A stretch of DNA of 64,000 nt. It comes from Akanthomyces muscarius. Lineage: Eukaryota; Ascomycota; Sordariomycetes; Hypocreales; Cordycipitaceae. Positions 11,527 through 23,299 of the stretch are shown here, one piece after another (the first letter of the stretch is position 1; every line of letters begins with the position of its first letter). The notes below the pieces were generated by a model, which worked only from the letters and a program-made list of their open reading frames with translations, searched no databases and was not told the DNA's origin. The DNA lies in assembly GCF_028009165.1 (NCBI RefSeq), contig NC_079241.1:3472001-3536000 (forward strand), in the 5' to 3' direction. Made by a program: the position numbers and the translations under genes.

Positions 11527-12706
11527 ATGGAGGTTTTAATTCCACCAACGGGTGACCTCACGGGCGAATTCAATGAGCTGCTGCGCAAGCGAAACGCAGC
11601 GCCAGCAACAGCCAGAGCCGACATTGAAAAGGCAGACAGCTTTCTCAAGGAGGCATACAGAATTGTGCGACTCCTGAAAAGGCGACTTAAAGGCGCAGCT
11701 GCTGACACTCAGTAGAACTCACACATTATTACACTGCACAAAGAGCTCCGCGATGTACGACAAGCCTACCTATCGACGGCGCAGCCCCGACGAACACAAT
11801 CGCGCGCGGCGCACGGCCAGCCGCGCGTGCTGACGGATCGCGAGCGCGAAGAGGTCGACGCCAACGCGAAGCAGATGATCCGGGAGCTCAACGCTAGCAT
11901 CCGGGCGGTCGACGACGCGGAGCTGCTGCGGCGGGAGACGGCGGCGGCCGTGGTGCGCAAGACGTACGGCAGCGCGCTGGGGGCGCTTGGGTCGTGGGCG
12001 TCGGGCGGCAGCAGCGGGCTGACGGGCAAGACGGCGGAGCACGCGGCGGCCGAGGCGCGCGCGCAGCAGACGGAGATGCACCGCGACAGCGTGCTGTGGT
12101 TCCTGCGGCAGCGGCTCGAGCAGTGCTGCCGCACGCAGCAGGACATGATGGAGACGCGGCTGACGCGGGAGCTGGAGAAGTCGCGCGGGTTCCTGGCGGC
12201 GCCGGCGTCGGACTTTGCAGACTTTGCGCAGGCGACGAGGTCAGCGGGTGGTGGCGCGTCGTCGTCGAGTACAGATGCGGCAGCGGCAGCGGCGTACGGG
12301 TCAGGAAACGAGGGCTTGACGGAGGATCAGGTACAAATGTTTGAGGAGGGCAACCAGGACATGATGAAGCATTTTGAGAGCACATTGGCTAAAGTACAGT
12401 ACGTTGCTACGAGGACGTGCGAGAAGAAAGGAAATAGGTTGTCGCTAACATTGTATTCAAAACAGAACGGCCGAAAAATCACTGGTGGAAATATCGGAGC
12501 TGCAGTCCTTGCTGGTCAACAACCTGGCGATCCAGTCGGCGCACATTGAGCAGCTGGTGACGGACTCGCTGTCGACGGCCGACAATGTCGGCGGCGGCAA
12601 CAAGGAGCTCAAAAAAGCAGCGCAGCGACCAAGCGCAGCACGATATACTTTTTTTGCAGCGAGTGGGCTGTGCGCGTTTCTCGTGCTGTGGGATCTGATT
12701 ATATGA
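11527..12706 (+). CDS. UFE1: ER t-SNARE, syntaxin-18/Ufe1 family
   Basis: Three exons, 11527..11664, 11716..12398 and 12466..12706, give 353 aa. The first intron (51 bp) has an unusual GTGCGA donor and CAGTAG acceptor, but splicing restores ...KEAYRI-NSHIITLHKELRD. The second is GTACGT...AACAG. Ufe1 is the ER Qa-SNARE for retrograde Golgi-to-ER fusion. The N-terminus FNELLRKRNAAP and HKELRDVRQAYLSTAQPRRT are the syntaxin-18 N-terminal signature; LTDREREEVDANAKQM follows, then a low-complexity Gly/Ser/Ala patch. The SNARE helix spans roughly 255-325 (STLAKVQTAEKSLVEISELQ, AHIEQLVTDSL). A single C-terminal membrane anchor (FFAASGLCAFLVLWDLII) ends the protein, as in tail-anchored SNAREs. It is convergent with the NLR-like gene, 144 bp between stop codons. 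Confidence 0.9.
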
Positions 12707-12850
12707 AAGCGACTCTATGACGATTTTGTCACGGGGTTTACTGTAACAATAATGACTGGGGAAAAGGCACAAATAGGGCAGTATATACAAAATTCAATGC
12801 ACTGTGCTTGACTTACTAAGCCATCATATTCTTCTTGAACATCGAATAAA

Positions 12851-15800
12851 CTAACCAGTCAGTAGTCTGAGGATGGTAACACTCCCTGAAGCAGACCCAA
12901 TTACAACCGTGGAGTCTGACACAGCTGAGGTACTGGACAAAGCTGAGCTAGGCCGAAAATCAACGGGGAGCCAGAGAAAACGTTTCCCATCGCGTGTAAT
13001 CCAGCGATTATCTTTGCTGATGCCAATCCCTGGACGTTCCATTATCACGGCGGGGCCCTCAAGATCGCTGAGATGGACGGCAATCGTGCCAATGTCGCTT
13101 AGGATCTGCGAGCTGTTTCGAATGAATGTAAGGCGCCATAAACTACATCCGACGTTCACAATCTGCCGGCAGTGCCCTGTTTCAGTGCTCCAGATGCGCA
13201 ACGTCTGGTCCCAGGACGCTGACGCCACCATGGCTGAGTCGTGTGAGAAGGCTACCGAGGCAATCTGTTGGCTATGGCCTTGCAGCCGCTGTACACATTC
13301 GCCCGTATCGATACGCCAGATTCTCACTGTCTCATCGGTAGAGCCGATCGCCATAAGTGCCGAATCGTGCGAGAAGGCCATTGACTCAACCGGGTTGCCT
13401 TTTGTCTTCTGCACGCACTTGCCTGTCTCGACGCAACAGATTCGAATTGTTGTATCGTCAGAGCCGACAGCTACTAGTTTGGAATCATGTGAGAAGGCAA
13501 ATAATTGAGCTCCGCCACAATTAGGAAGCACTTCTACCCATTTGCCTGTATCGACGCGCCAGATACATGCTGTCACCCCGCCGTTGGGGTCACTGTACAA
13601 CAATTCCATAGTGGGATCGCCGTGCCTGGCCAATGATATCAGTGTTGAGTCGGGCGAGAAATTAATGGTAGCACCATAACCCTGCACCATCTGGACGCAC
13701 TCGCCCGTGTTGACGCGCCAGACTAGCAACGTCCCGCGTGCGTAGGCCGATGCTATCAAAGCCGAATCGTGCGACCATGCCAGCGGCGCCAGCGAGCCAA
13801 GATCATCGCTGAGGCCCTGTAGCGTCTGTACACATTCACCTGTGCCGGTGCGCCAGATTCGCACTGTCTTGTCCCTTGATGCTGACGCCACCAGTGATAA
13901 GTCGTATGATAAGACGACCGAGGAAATGAGGTCGTTCTGGCGTTCTAGTGTATCCACGCGCTTTCCGCCGCTAGCGCGCCAGATTCGTACTATCCTGTCT
14001 GCAGAAGTCGATGCCACTAGACTTGAGTCGTGTGAGAACGCTACCGATCCAATCCAGCCGCTACCGCCTCGTAGTGTTTCGATACACTCGCCCGTCTTGA
14101 CGCGCAAGATTCGCACGATCCCGTTGGCAGAACCTGAAGCCACTTGTGTGAAGTCATGCGAGAAGGCCACTAAAACAGCAGGGTGATATAGTTCCAGCGT
14201 TTGTAAACATTCACCCGTGCTGACACGCCAGATTCGCACTGTCTGATCTTCGGAGCCTGACGCTACTAGGGCTGAGTTATGCGGGAACGCCAGTGAGTCA
14301 ACACGACCACTGTGGCCTCGTAGTATCTGTACACACTCGCTTGTATCAGCACGCCAGATTCGTACTAGGCCATCATCAGAGCCCGATGCCATTAGTGATG
14401 AGTCGCGCGCGAAGGCAATCGAGGCAACAAGTGGATTTCCAGGGCCCTTTAGCATCTGTACACATTCGCCTGTTCCGACCTGCCATATTCGTACCGTCTT
14501 ATCCCAGAACGCTGCTGACACCAGCATTGCTGAATTATACGAGAAATCCACAGCAATGATGGTGCCGGTGTGCCCTTGTAGTGTTCGCACACACTCGCCT
14601 GTTTCAGCACACCAGATTCGTACTATTTTATCTTCAGAGCCCGATGCCACGAGCGTTGAGTCGCGAGAGAAGGCCACTGAATGGACGCCATCATCATGGT
14701 CTAACGTCTGTACACATTCGCCAGTCTCAACGCGCCATATTCGAACTGTCTTATCGAGGGAGGATGCTGCTAATAGGGTTGAGTTATACGAGAAGGCTAC
14801 TGAAGTAACTTTGTCGCTGTGGTCGTCTAGCGTCAGTACGCAATTGCTCCAGTGGTCATCTATCTGCGGTTTGAGACAAATCCATCCACCTACATCCTTC
14901 AGGTCCTCAAACGTGGTTCTTATCTTATTCAGCTTAGGTGTAAAGATAAGTAGCGAGGAATATAGTTGAAGAGGTGTGGAGCTGATTGCGGATATGTGTA
15001 ATTGCACAAATCGAACGGCATCCTCAAGAAAAAGTGAAATCTCCGCGCTGGTGTTTTCCTATATCAGTTTGAGTAAGCTAGCGTATAGAAGGGTTCTTTC
15101 TGGTAAATTCTCATTACCTCAGCCAGTAACTGTAGTTTGCTGAGAAGACCAATGCTCTCAGTTGTTCTTCCCATAAAAGACAAGGCTTCCATCCAATGCA
15201 GAAAGTGCTGTGTTAAAAAAACGTGCGCTTCTGTGCCATCGGACATAGTGACATTCGCCTTGTCTAAGTGGTGTACCCAAAATAGACAGGCATATTGTAC
15301 TTCCGGCGGCAAGCAGAAATTAATCCTCGCCGTGCTGACATCAGAACATTGTACGCCAGGATCTGCTATGTTGCATATGTCTTGCTTGAGACGGCATAAT
15401 ATATGCAGGCAGCGAGTGGCTATGTTCGCGTGCGTTTGCTTCTTGTTTATCCAGAACGGATTGTGCTCTCGAGTTTCAGAATTGACTAGAAAGTCACGGA
15501 AAGACAGATGAAGCAGCCGTATAGGAGTGTCGCTTGATTCCGGAATGCTTAGCACGGAGTGGAGAAGATCTAGGCGATCATCGATGGTGTCCTGAGAGAT
15601 GCCAAGCAGTTGTGAAAGCGTTTTTGTCGACAGCGGGCTAGCCAAGAGAACAATTGGGCCCACGATCTCACGAAACTCGTGGAGTATGTTGTCTTCTGCT
15701 CCCGGGTCAAGACCGGCAGTCTGCTGGCGAAGAACAAGTAGATAAGTTTCACAGAGACTAGCCTGCCGGCTGTTGGCTTGATGTCCTAACATCTTCGCCA

Positions 15801-17998
15801 GTTGTTTCTCTGGGTTACCGCTTCTTCGGTCTGCGATAAAAAGACACACAGTCGCTGCAAAAATAAACAAGGGAGCCGACATTGTAGCTAGAGAGTGGAT
15901 GGCGGATTGGCTTGGCCAGCCTTGGTCTAATCGCCGAGTTTCAGCCACGGTGGCGTTGAAGTTCATCTGAATTTCGCTCAGTCTATGCTCAAGGAAAATA
16001 AGTATGTCACGCTCTATCAGACATTGAGGTATCTCGTGCAAGACAACATTGTGATGCGCGTCCTGGGTCGCAAACTCAAGACGCAACGGTAGCTCTGGTC
16101 GACTGGCGAGGAATATTCTGACTGCAGTTGGAAGTTCAACCTTGGCTCGAAAGAAAAGGCGAATTAGGAGCTTGATATCGCTTTCTCGCTCGCATTCATC
16201 GAGCGCATCGATAATAACGACAATCGGTGCCTCTTTGCTACTATTTCCGATTTTTGACAGCGGCTTCAAAAAAAGTTGACTAAATTGCTCTCGTGTATTC
16301 CTTGTGCTGAGTAAGGAATCAGCATCAAGCGCGTCCTTGATACATGCTGCGACAGTCGGTATTCTGTGTACCAGATCGGCCGCAAGTGTCGGGAAGAACT
16401 TAGCAATGGTTCCCCTATCGGTCTCGCCTCTCTTGAAGAAGAAGCTAGCGCCTAGACGACCTTGAGCTGCAAATGACTCGGCGATAGTGCGGGAGATGGT
16501 TGACTTTCCGGTTCCTGCCATACCATTCAGCCAAAAGATGGGCTCGGCGCTCGAATCAGCAGCCCAATTCTGTATTTCCTCGAGCAGTTCCACCCGGGTA
16601 TTTGCTAGGCATGTCGGCTCATGCTCGTCAGAGTTTGAGTCGAAGGAGGCCCCTTTAGCTATGTCAAGTCGCTCGAGCACCGCCATCTGTTGAGCATTGT
16701 GCACCATTTCGCTATTGCGAGATCGTCAATCAAGGGAGCGCAATACACGCGGTTACGACGTTAACCTACTGTAGGCTTTGCAGCTCTTCTTGTACTTGAG
16801 CTGTCGTGGATTTTATGCTCCTCAAATCTGTATTGACTTTGAACCAATCAGCCGCAATGCTCATAACGGCCTTGAACTACTGAAGCTATCAAATGCAAAT
16901 ATCACATGGCTGGAACTTGACAGCAACCAGAACATGAATTTACAGTGATAACACTGGGTTCGTTGCATTGGTCGGTTCAGAAAGGAAACAAGGGCATGAA
17001 TACTAACAGGATTCCAAGACAGTAGAAATCTGCCGCTCCGCCTCCACTTTGTTTAACGGTATGCGGCGAAGCAAATCCTTCGCATAAGCGGCAGCAGCCA
17101 TTGCTGCATACCCTTGCCACTGCTTGTTCTTGTGTGAATCGGCATAATCGCAGATCCCCCGGACCACAACACAAGGGAAGCGGTTCATCAGCCCTGCTGC
17201 TTCCGTCTCAAAGCAGAGTACATGCTCTTCTGCCGCCAGTCTGTCACGGACAGAGGCGTCCTTCATCAACTGGTTGGCGGAAGCAATTGTACCATAGTGA
17301 ATGGCAGGATTGTCTTCGAAGCTGGTCCTCGGCCGGCGCTGTACTAGGCTGGAAGGGCCATCATAGCAATCGGTTTCGCAATTGGCGCTATCGATGTCTG
17401 GGTGGGCTAAGTCGCTGTGAAACAGTCTGTCACTGTCATCGCTCGGTCGCTGGTAATTTTTTCGGAGTCTTGGTCTCTGATTGAGGGCTGCATCGATGGC
17501 TGCGTCAAGTTGATGGCCTTCCAACTCATACTCAGCTTTGATATCGGCGACGGCCGCCCGAAGGAGCTCTGGGGTTTGATTCAAAAAGCCATTGGTTTGG
17601 AACTTTTTGTCCTGAATTATCTTTCCGAAGTCGTATTGAAATACACCACCATGTCCGTTTCGAGGTGCGCTAACAACAATATCGCCCAATCGAATGTCGT
17701 TCTTCAAACTGGGGGCGCCGCCGCCGATGCCGACCATCAAACCAATTCTAACATTTGGAAAGCTATACAGCATGCCCATTGCTACGCCGACCGCAGCAGC
17801 GATACCATATTCGCCATCGGGTAAAGTGCCGATGACGACGTGATGCTTCCCAAATTTCCCAATGGTATATATATTGGTATCGTTGGTGCTGACGTGGTCC
17901 GGCTGGTCGTGCTTCTCATCCAGGAATGCTTGCGCAGCAACATACTCGGGCTTTGTCGCGCAAATCCAGCCAACGTTGTAAATTCTTTGATCGGGCAT
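12851..17998 (-). CDS. NLR-like receptor: PNP nucleosidase - NACHT - WD40 repeats
   Basis: My model has four exons (minus): 17998..17008, 16836..16770, 16711..15118 and 15058..12851, 1,619 aa. Introns 2 and 3 (58 bp GTAGGT...AATAG; 59 bp GTAATG...ATATAG) are well supported. Intron 1 (GTTAGT...AAAG, 171 bp) is the weakest joint but the only one found that keeps frame into the 67-nt linker exon. Domain 1 (about 1-320) is a PNP_UDP_1 nucleosidase: GWICATKPEYVAAQAFL, GLMVGIGGGAPS, a FETEAAGLMNRFPC segment and catalytic-looking CDYADSHK. A short linker leads to DIAKGASFDS, typical just before NACHT. NACHT shows P-loop FWLNGMAGTGKST (about 413) and Walker B VVIIDALDECE (about 518). From about 930 there are 13-14 WD40 units of roughly 42 aa (consensus VAFSHDS-LVAS-S-DKTVRIWR--TGECVQTL). 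Known context: fungal STAND receptors of this architecture include incompatibility proteins. The PNP is presumably the effector released on ligand binding by the WD40 array. Confidence 0.85.
12870..14860 (-). repeat. WD40 repeat array (about 13-14 units of about 126 bp)
   Basis: Within the NLR-like gene the DNA shows a 126-bp periodicity: the complement of TGGCGxGTxxxxACxGGxGAxTGxGT recurs, visible on the plus strand as repeated cattcgcctgt...cgccagattcgtact. Units are diverged rather than near-identical, and three (those around 13520-13700 and 14140-14200) depart most from consensus. Fourteen units would make two seven-bladed propellers. Confidence 0.8.
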
Positions 17999-20900
17999 TA
18001 CAGCCAGTAAAAGAGATGCTGCATTATCAATAAGGAAGAGATGATAATCAGATCTCAAACGTCGTTGGCAGATGCAACGCACTTTCTTCCCCGCATGTGA
18101 GAGCCTTGTGCGGCTGAGTTAGGCCACAGCGCCCAGGCATTCACGCATGCCCTCGTCACATTGGGCGAGGGTAGGAAGCTTGGTGTGGACAGCAATGGCT
18201 CTCCGTCTGGTCTTGAGTTCACAGCCGGCGTGGCAGTGAACCGTAGGCTGATTAGGCTGTGCGAGACAACGCGACATAGCAAATGCTAGTTATTCAAAGC
18301 TCGGTCGATCGAAACACTGAGTTCGAAACTCTCTGGCAGCATTTCCAATAATTTACTTAATGTGAAAATACGTCATGTTCTCTGTTAGTCCTTGATGTAG
18401 CATTTTATGTTGTCAGGACTGGTCTGTTGTGTCGTAGGAGAAGAGACCGCCGGTCGCTAGAAGCCTAGGTCATCTACGGACAGCGTTTCAGGCCAGATAT
18501 GATGAAATAGAATATTCTAAAAACACAAGTATATTATTCAGGCTTTATTTATCATCTATTGAAGCTTTCATCATATAAGGATCCAATCTGGTAGAATAGT
18601 GCTGGCTGGTTGCTGTCTGGTGGTGACTGGAGATGCTTTTTGTCCTACTACCAGTAATGGCTGGAAGCAGGCTCATGTGGAGGACTGACAATGGACTCAA
18701 GTCGATGGGCGGCTTCGCCTTGCCTGCTTCTTGCCCACATTGTACCAAACCTCGCCAATTGTATCAGGGACACGCATTTCGGTCTTGACGATACAAGCGT
18801 TTTTTATTATCTGCGAAGAGAAACATTGTAAGCCGACAAGAGGAACTGCTAGAGTTGGCAAGGTTAATTCTTGAAAGTTGAGCTTTCAGGGTAGCAGTAG
18901 GCATGTGAAGACGCGGCGCATGTGAGGATTCAGGTACAAGTAGCGATGTGTGTACGGCCTATCTGTACATGTGTTCGCCAGTCAGGGGCGGGACACTGGA
19001 ATCCACAGCGGGAAGCAAGGGTGTGGGAGAGGTGAGCTGATGGCATTATGCCGATTGCATGAAGCGGTTTCCTGATTATTATTAAGAGAAACTAGGGATT
19101 GATGGCGGACGAGGTGTGCGAGTTGTGGTCGTACGTTGCCGTGGGACAAGTGGGATGGCCACCTCGATGAACACTTCATCACAGAAAGACTCAGTGTAAT
19201 TGCAGGAGACACAATATATGTGTCGAGTCAAAATGTTCGCAGAACTGATCTTGCTTGATGGTAGCATGCGCCGATTAATCCGGGGGATGCGCGTGGTGCC
19301 TAGTAGCTAGATAGGTTGTGTCCGCTGGCAATGGGAAAAGCTTATGACGACACGAGCCAGAAGCCTGTGAGTGAGAAGCCGAAAGGGCCTCGGTCAAGTC
19401 TTGGGGCCACCCGTTCCCCGGGAGGAACTCGCGCTTCCCCACGGGCCGGGCTGGCTTATAAGCGGTAGGTGGCCCGCCGGGTTTACGATGTCGATTTTTA
19501 TTCTTCTAGAATTTGAAACGACGTAATTGTCACTTTTCCTCCTTGACTTGTTGTTTTTGATTTGTTGTACAGTACCAGTCGCAGAATTGTGTTAGCTTGG
19601 TAAGTCGCGTGCGCTCACACACGGGCGCGTTGCTGCGTCGCATTCTTTTTTCTTCATTTTTTTTTCCTGTTTCTGGGCCGCGTTGGTTATTTTGCATGTG
19701 AATTCTCAAGCACGTTGAAGCCAGCTCTAGCTGGCAGCGGTTCATGCAAGGTGCTGGTGAACCTGGGCAGACCGAGCATAGCCGCTTTGCGACGCCATCG
19801 ACGGCTTATACGAAAAAGAGACACAAAAGACGAAGAAACAAGGTTGCTAATAGTTACAAAACTAGTAAAACCACCGACTACGCCGAACGAGAAAGAAAGA
19901 AGACTACTCCGAATCTGTAACGCCGCATCGAAACCGCCCCGGCCGATTTCACCAGCGCAAGGCTATTACCTCGACAAAACCAGGAACCTGGGCGCAATTT
20001 ACAAGCCACCCCTGTTTGGACGACAATACTTCGGAGCGCCGTAAGTTTGGTTTTACATTTTCTTTTCAGCCCGTGTGACCTTTTTCTTTTGTCAATTCCC
20101 TGGGCGTCATCTGCCACCCGCAATCCCGGTTCTGGCGCAGACCCAGTCGCGTCGGCGATTGAGCGACGATATTACTCTTATCCCGTAAGCATATTATGCT
20201 TGGCACGACAAAGCTGTCAGTGTGCCGATGGGGACTCATGGGGGTGAGGTGGGCAGTAATGCGATCGATGAGTTGCGTCTTATCATAGGCGCGCTTACGG
20301 GCCCAGAGAGAGAGAGAGAGGGCGCATGGAGACATGTCCGTCCGCTCCGGGGAAAGAAGCAGAATCAGAATACGACGGGAGCCCCAAGGCGCTCATGGGA
20401 CCAAGCAAAAAATAAAACAGAGACGGCAACAGGCCATTTGGGTTTTTTTTTTCTGGTCTTGTGCCTCGCGCCAGGTTCCGATTACGGGGACGGACGGAGG
20501 GGCGCGGGGCCCGGCCGCAAGCAGAAAGTGGAAGCTCACCAGGCGGCTGCAGTGGCACCTGGGCTGGGCTGGCTGGGCTATCAGTACAGTGGTTTTACAG
20601 TGGCTTGCCAATGTTGCAGCGGCGCGCATCTGTTGACAGCGCCATGTCCGGCCGTTGTAGCGCGCTGCAGGCTGCAGGCTGCGAGCTGCCGTGTCTTTTC
20701 CAGACATCGAGAGGCCTCCTTGCGAGACCTTTTGGGATCATTCATCTCACGTCTGACATTTGCTCTTGGGGATTATGATGCTTCTTACACGTCTCGTCTA
20801 CTCATTGCTCGTTGTGCTGAGCAACAGGGATAACCTGACTGGGCCGGCTTAGTGGCCGCTAATAAGTACCTTCAGGCCCCGACAACCCTACCAGTACCTC

Positions 20901-21286
20901 ACCAGTACTGGCAGACCAGTTTACCCCACCCCCCACTGCAACAGCCCACTAACCTGGCCACTAACCCGGCAACATCATCCACCTGGAGCCAGCCACGGCG
21001 ACTCACTCTACCCACTGACTTACTGCGCGCTCTGGACCTCTGCAGCTCTCTGCCTGCCTACCTTGCCTACCTGTCTAACTACGTTACCTACCTACAGCAG
21101 GCTCTGCGCTGCATCGCATTGCTTTCTAGACTCGGGCTGACGTTGGAGTACCAGAATAAAATCGAATTCCAGGCGAGAAAAGCTAAGCAAGCAGGAGCTC
21201 CATACAATTCGAAACTCCTCCCGCCTGCCGCCTACCGCCGCCAGTCTTTTTTGTCGGACCTTTCCTCTCCCTCTTATCTGCCCATC
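17999..21286. other. 3.3-kb gene-poor spacer and long leader of aspartate aminotransferase
   Basis: No protein-coding gene could be supported. The longest open frames lack an ATG or conserved features. A TATA-like cttataagc lies at 19453-19461, an (AG)n microsatellite of about 14 nt near 20306-20319, and T-rich tracts near 19650. The last 450 bp before 21287 are rich in CTACC/CCTAC blocks and C/T, suggesting a long 5' UTR; a GTAAGT at 20041 could start a leader intron. Confidence 0.4.
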
Positions 21287-22984
21287 ATGGCTCCATCTTC
21301 CACTTCTTCATCCTCCCTCGATCGCCTCAACAGCATCGCCAGTCACATCTCCCCCGCCATGTCTACCATTTCGAGTTTCCCTGCCGACTCCGTGCCCCAG
21401 GCACCCGAGGACGCTCTCTTTGGCCTTGCCCGCGCTTACAAGGCCGACACGAGCTCCAACAAGGTTGATCTGGTGAGTCAAATACCGACCTACCCGTGGT
21501 GTTTGCGGCCCATCTCGCAAATCGCTCCCGCGCCCTCTCACATGGCCCTCCCCAAAATGCTAATACCTTCTTTCCGCAGGGAATTGGCGCCTACCGTGAC
21601 AACAACGCAAAGCCCTGGGTTCTACCCGTTGTCAAAAAGGTAACGTCTTTTTTCTCCTCGTCGTTTGTACATGACGCCCTGCCCGTCTACGCTGGCTTTG
21701 CGCCGCTTCTGTCTGGGCTTGCGCTACCACACACCGTTCCTCCCCGAAGCTTGCCTTGCTGCCGAACTGCTGCCTTTGTGCGACTGCAACACGCCACCCG
21801 GCCAACCTTTTGCAAGCTTCCCGTCTTGTGCCCCATCTCCCTTACTCGACATGCCGTGTCACCCACGTATGCACCAGCTCCCTCCAAGCTAACCGCGCCA
21901 CACTCCGATCTAGGCCGACGAAATCCTCCGAAACAACCCCGAACTCAACCACGAGTATGCTCCGATCGCCGGTATCCCAGAGTTCACCTCCAAGGCCAGC
22001 GAGCTGATGCTCGGTGCCGACTCCCCTGCCATCAAGGAGGGCCGTGTCACGTCCATGCAGACCATCTCGGGCACTGGTGCTGTCCATCTGGGTGCCCTCT
22101 TCCTTGCCCGCTTCTACAAGGGTTCCCGCCAAGTCTACGTCTCCAACCCGACCTGGGCCAACCACCACCAAATCTTCCGCAATGTCGACCTCGAGACCGT
22201 CGATTACCCTTACTTTGATAAGAAGACTCGTGGTCTCGACTTTGAGGGCATGAAGTCCACCATTCAGTCCGCGCCCGAGGGCTCCATCATCCTCCTCCAC
22301 CCCTGCGCTCACAACCCTACCGGCGTCGACCCTACGCTAGACCAGTGGAAGGAGCTTGCTGCCATTATCCGCAGCAAGAAGCAGTTCCCCTTCTTCGACT
22401 GCGCCTACCAGGGCTTTGCCTCTGGCAACCTGGCTCGCGACGCCGCCGCTGTCCGCTACTTCATTGAGCAGGGCTTCGAGCTTGTCATTGCCCAGAGCTT
22501 CGCCAAGAACTTTGGTCTCTATGGCGAGCGTGCTGGCTGCTTCCACGTCGTCACCGGTCCCGGTGCCGACGCCAAGTCCACCATTGGCCGCATTGCCTCC
22601 CAGCTCGCCATTCTCCAGCGCTCCGAGATTTCCAACCCACCTCTGTACGGTGCCCGCATCGCTGCCACCGTCCTCAACGATACCGCTCTCTTCAAGGAGT
22701 GGGAAGGCAACCTCGAGACCATGTCTGGTCGCATCATCGACATGCGCAAGGCCCTGCGATCAAAACTCGAGTCGCTCGGCACCCCCGGCACTTGGAACCA
22801 CATTACCGACCAGATTGGCATGTTCAGCTTCACTGGTCTGACAGAGCCTCAGGTTCAGAAGCTCCGCGAAGAGTACCACATCTACATGACCAAGAACGGC
22901 CGTATCAGCATGGCCGGTCTCAACACACACAACGTTGACCATGTTGCCACATCAATCAACAAGGTCGTTTCTGCTTCTCAGTAA
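21287..22984 (+). CDS. Aspartate aminotransferase (class I, PLP-dependent)
   Basis: Three exons, 21287..21472, 21580..21639 and 21914..22984, give 438 aa. Introns are 107 and 274 bp, the second unusually long for this window; exon 2 is only 60 nt (GIGAYRDNNAKPWVLPVVKK). The enzyme interconverts aspartate and 2-oxoglutarate with oxaloacetate and glutamate. Visible family marks are VDLGIGAYRDN, SNPTWANHH, HPCAHNPTGVDPT, FFDCAYQGFASG and the PLP-lysine segment QSFAKNFGLYGERAG. The C-terminus GRISMAGLNTHNV is also typical, and no PTS1 tripeptide ends the protein (ASQ). The first 24 residues are Ser-rich; a second in-frame ATG at residue 25 (MSTISSFPADSVP) is where cytosolic forms usually begin, so two isoforms are possible. 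It is convergent with the GH5 gene. Confidence 0.94.
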
Positions 22985-23299
22985 TCTAGGGGGTGGATGA
23001 AGGTGTAATTTCTTTTGTTCTGGGCGGCTACGAGCTGCCAGTGTAAGAAAATGGACAGCAGGCTCAACAAAACAATCTCGCCCGCCGCGGGCCAGGCGTA
23101 CATGTACATAACTGAACTAGATACTAGCGACATGATGCTCTGCTAAATGACTCTTACTCGACTTTACACTAATCAGATCAAGTTGTTTCTCGATTTTGAC
23201 TAGCAGCAAATGAACCATTTCTCAAGTTTTCATTTACTATCAGCTTTAAATGACATGTATCAGACCTCGCATATACTCTGACATCTCGGGCCAAGATTA
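22985..23299. other. Short convergent spacer
   Basis: 315 bp between convergent stop codons, AT-rich, with only 3' UTR-like sequence. Confidence 0.5.

Noticed and set aside
12873..14969. Several plus-strand frames opposite the WD40 array
   Set aside because: Their repeated sequence simply reflects the 126-bp WD40 period on the other strand.
19715..20044. 109-codon plus-strand frame upstream of aspartate aminotransferase
   Set aside because: No ATG in the frame and no recognisable domain; more likely leader or promoter sequence.
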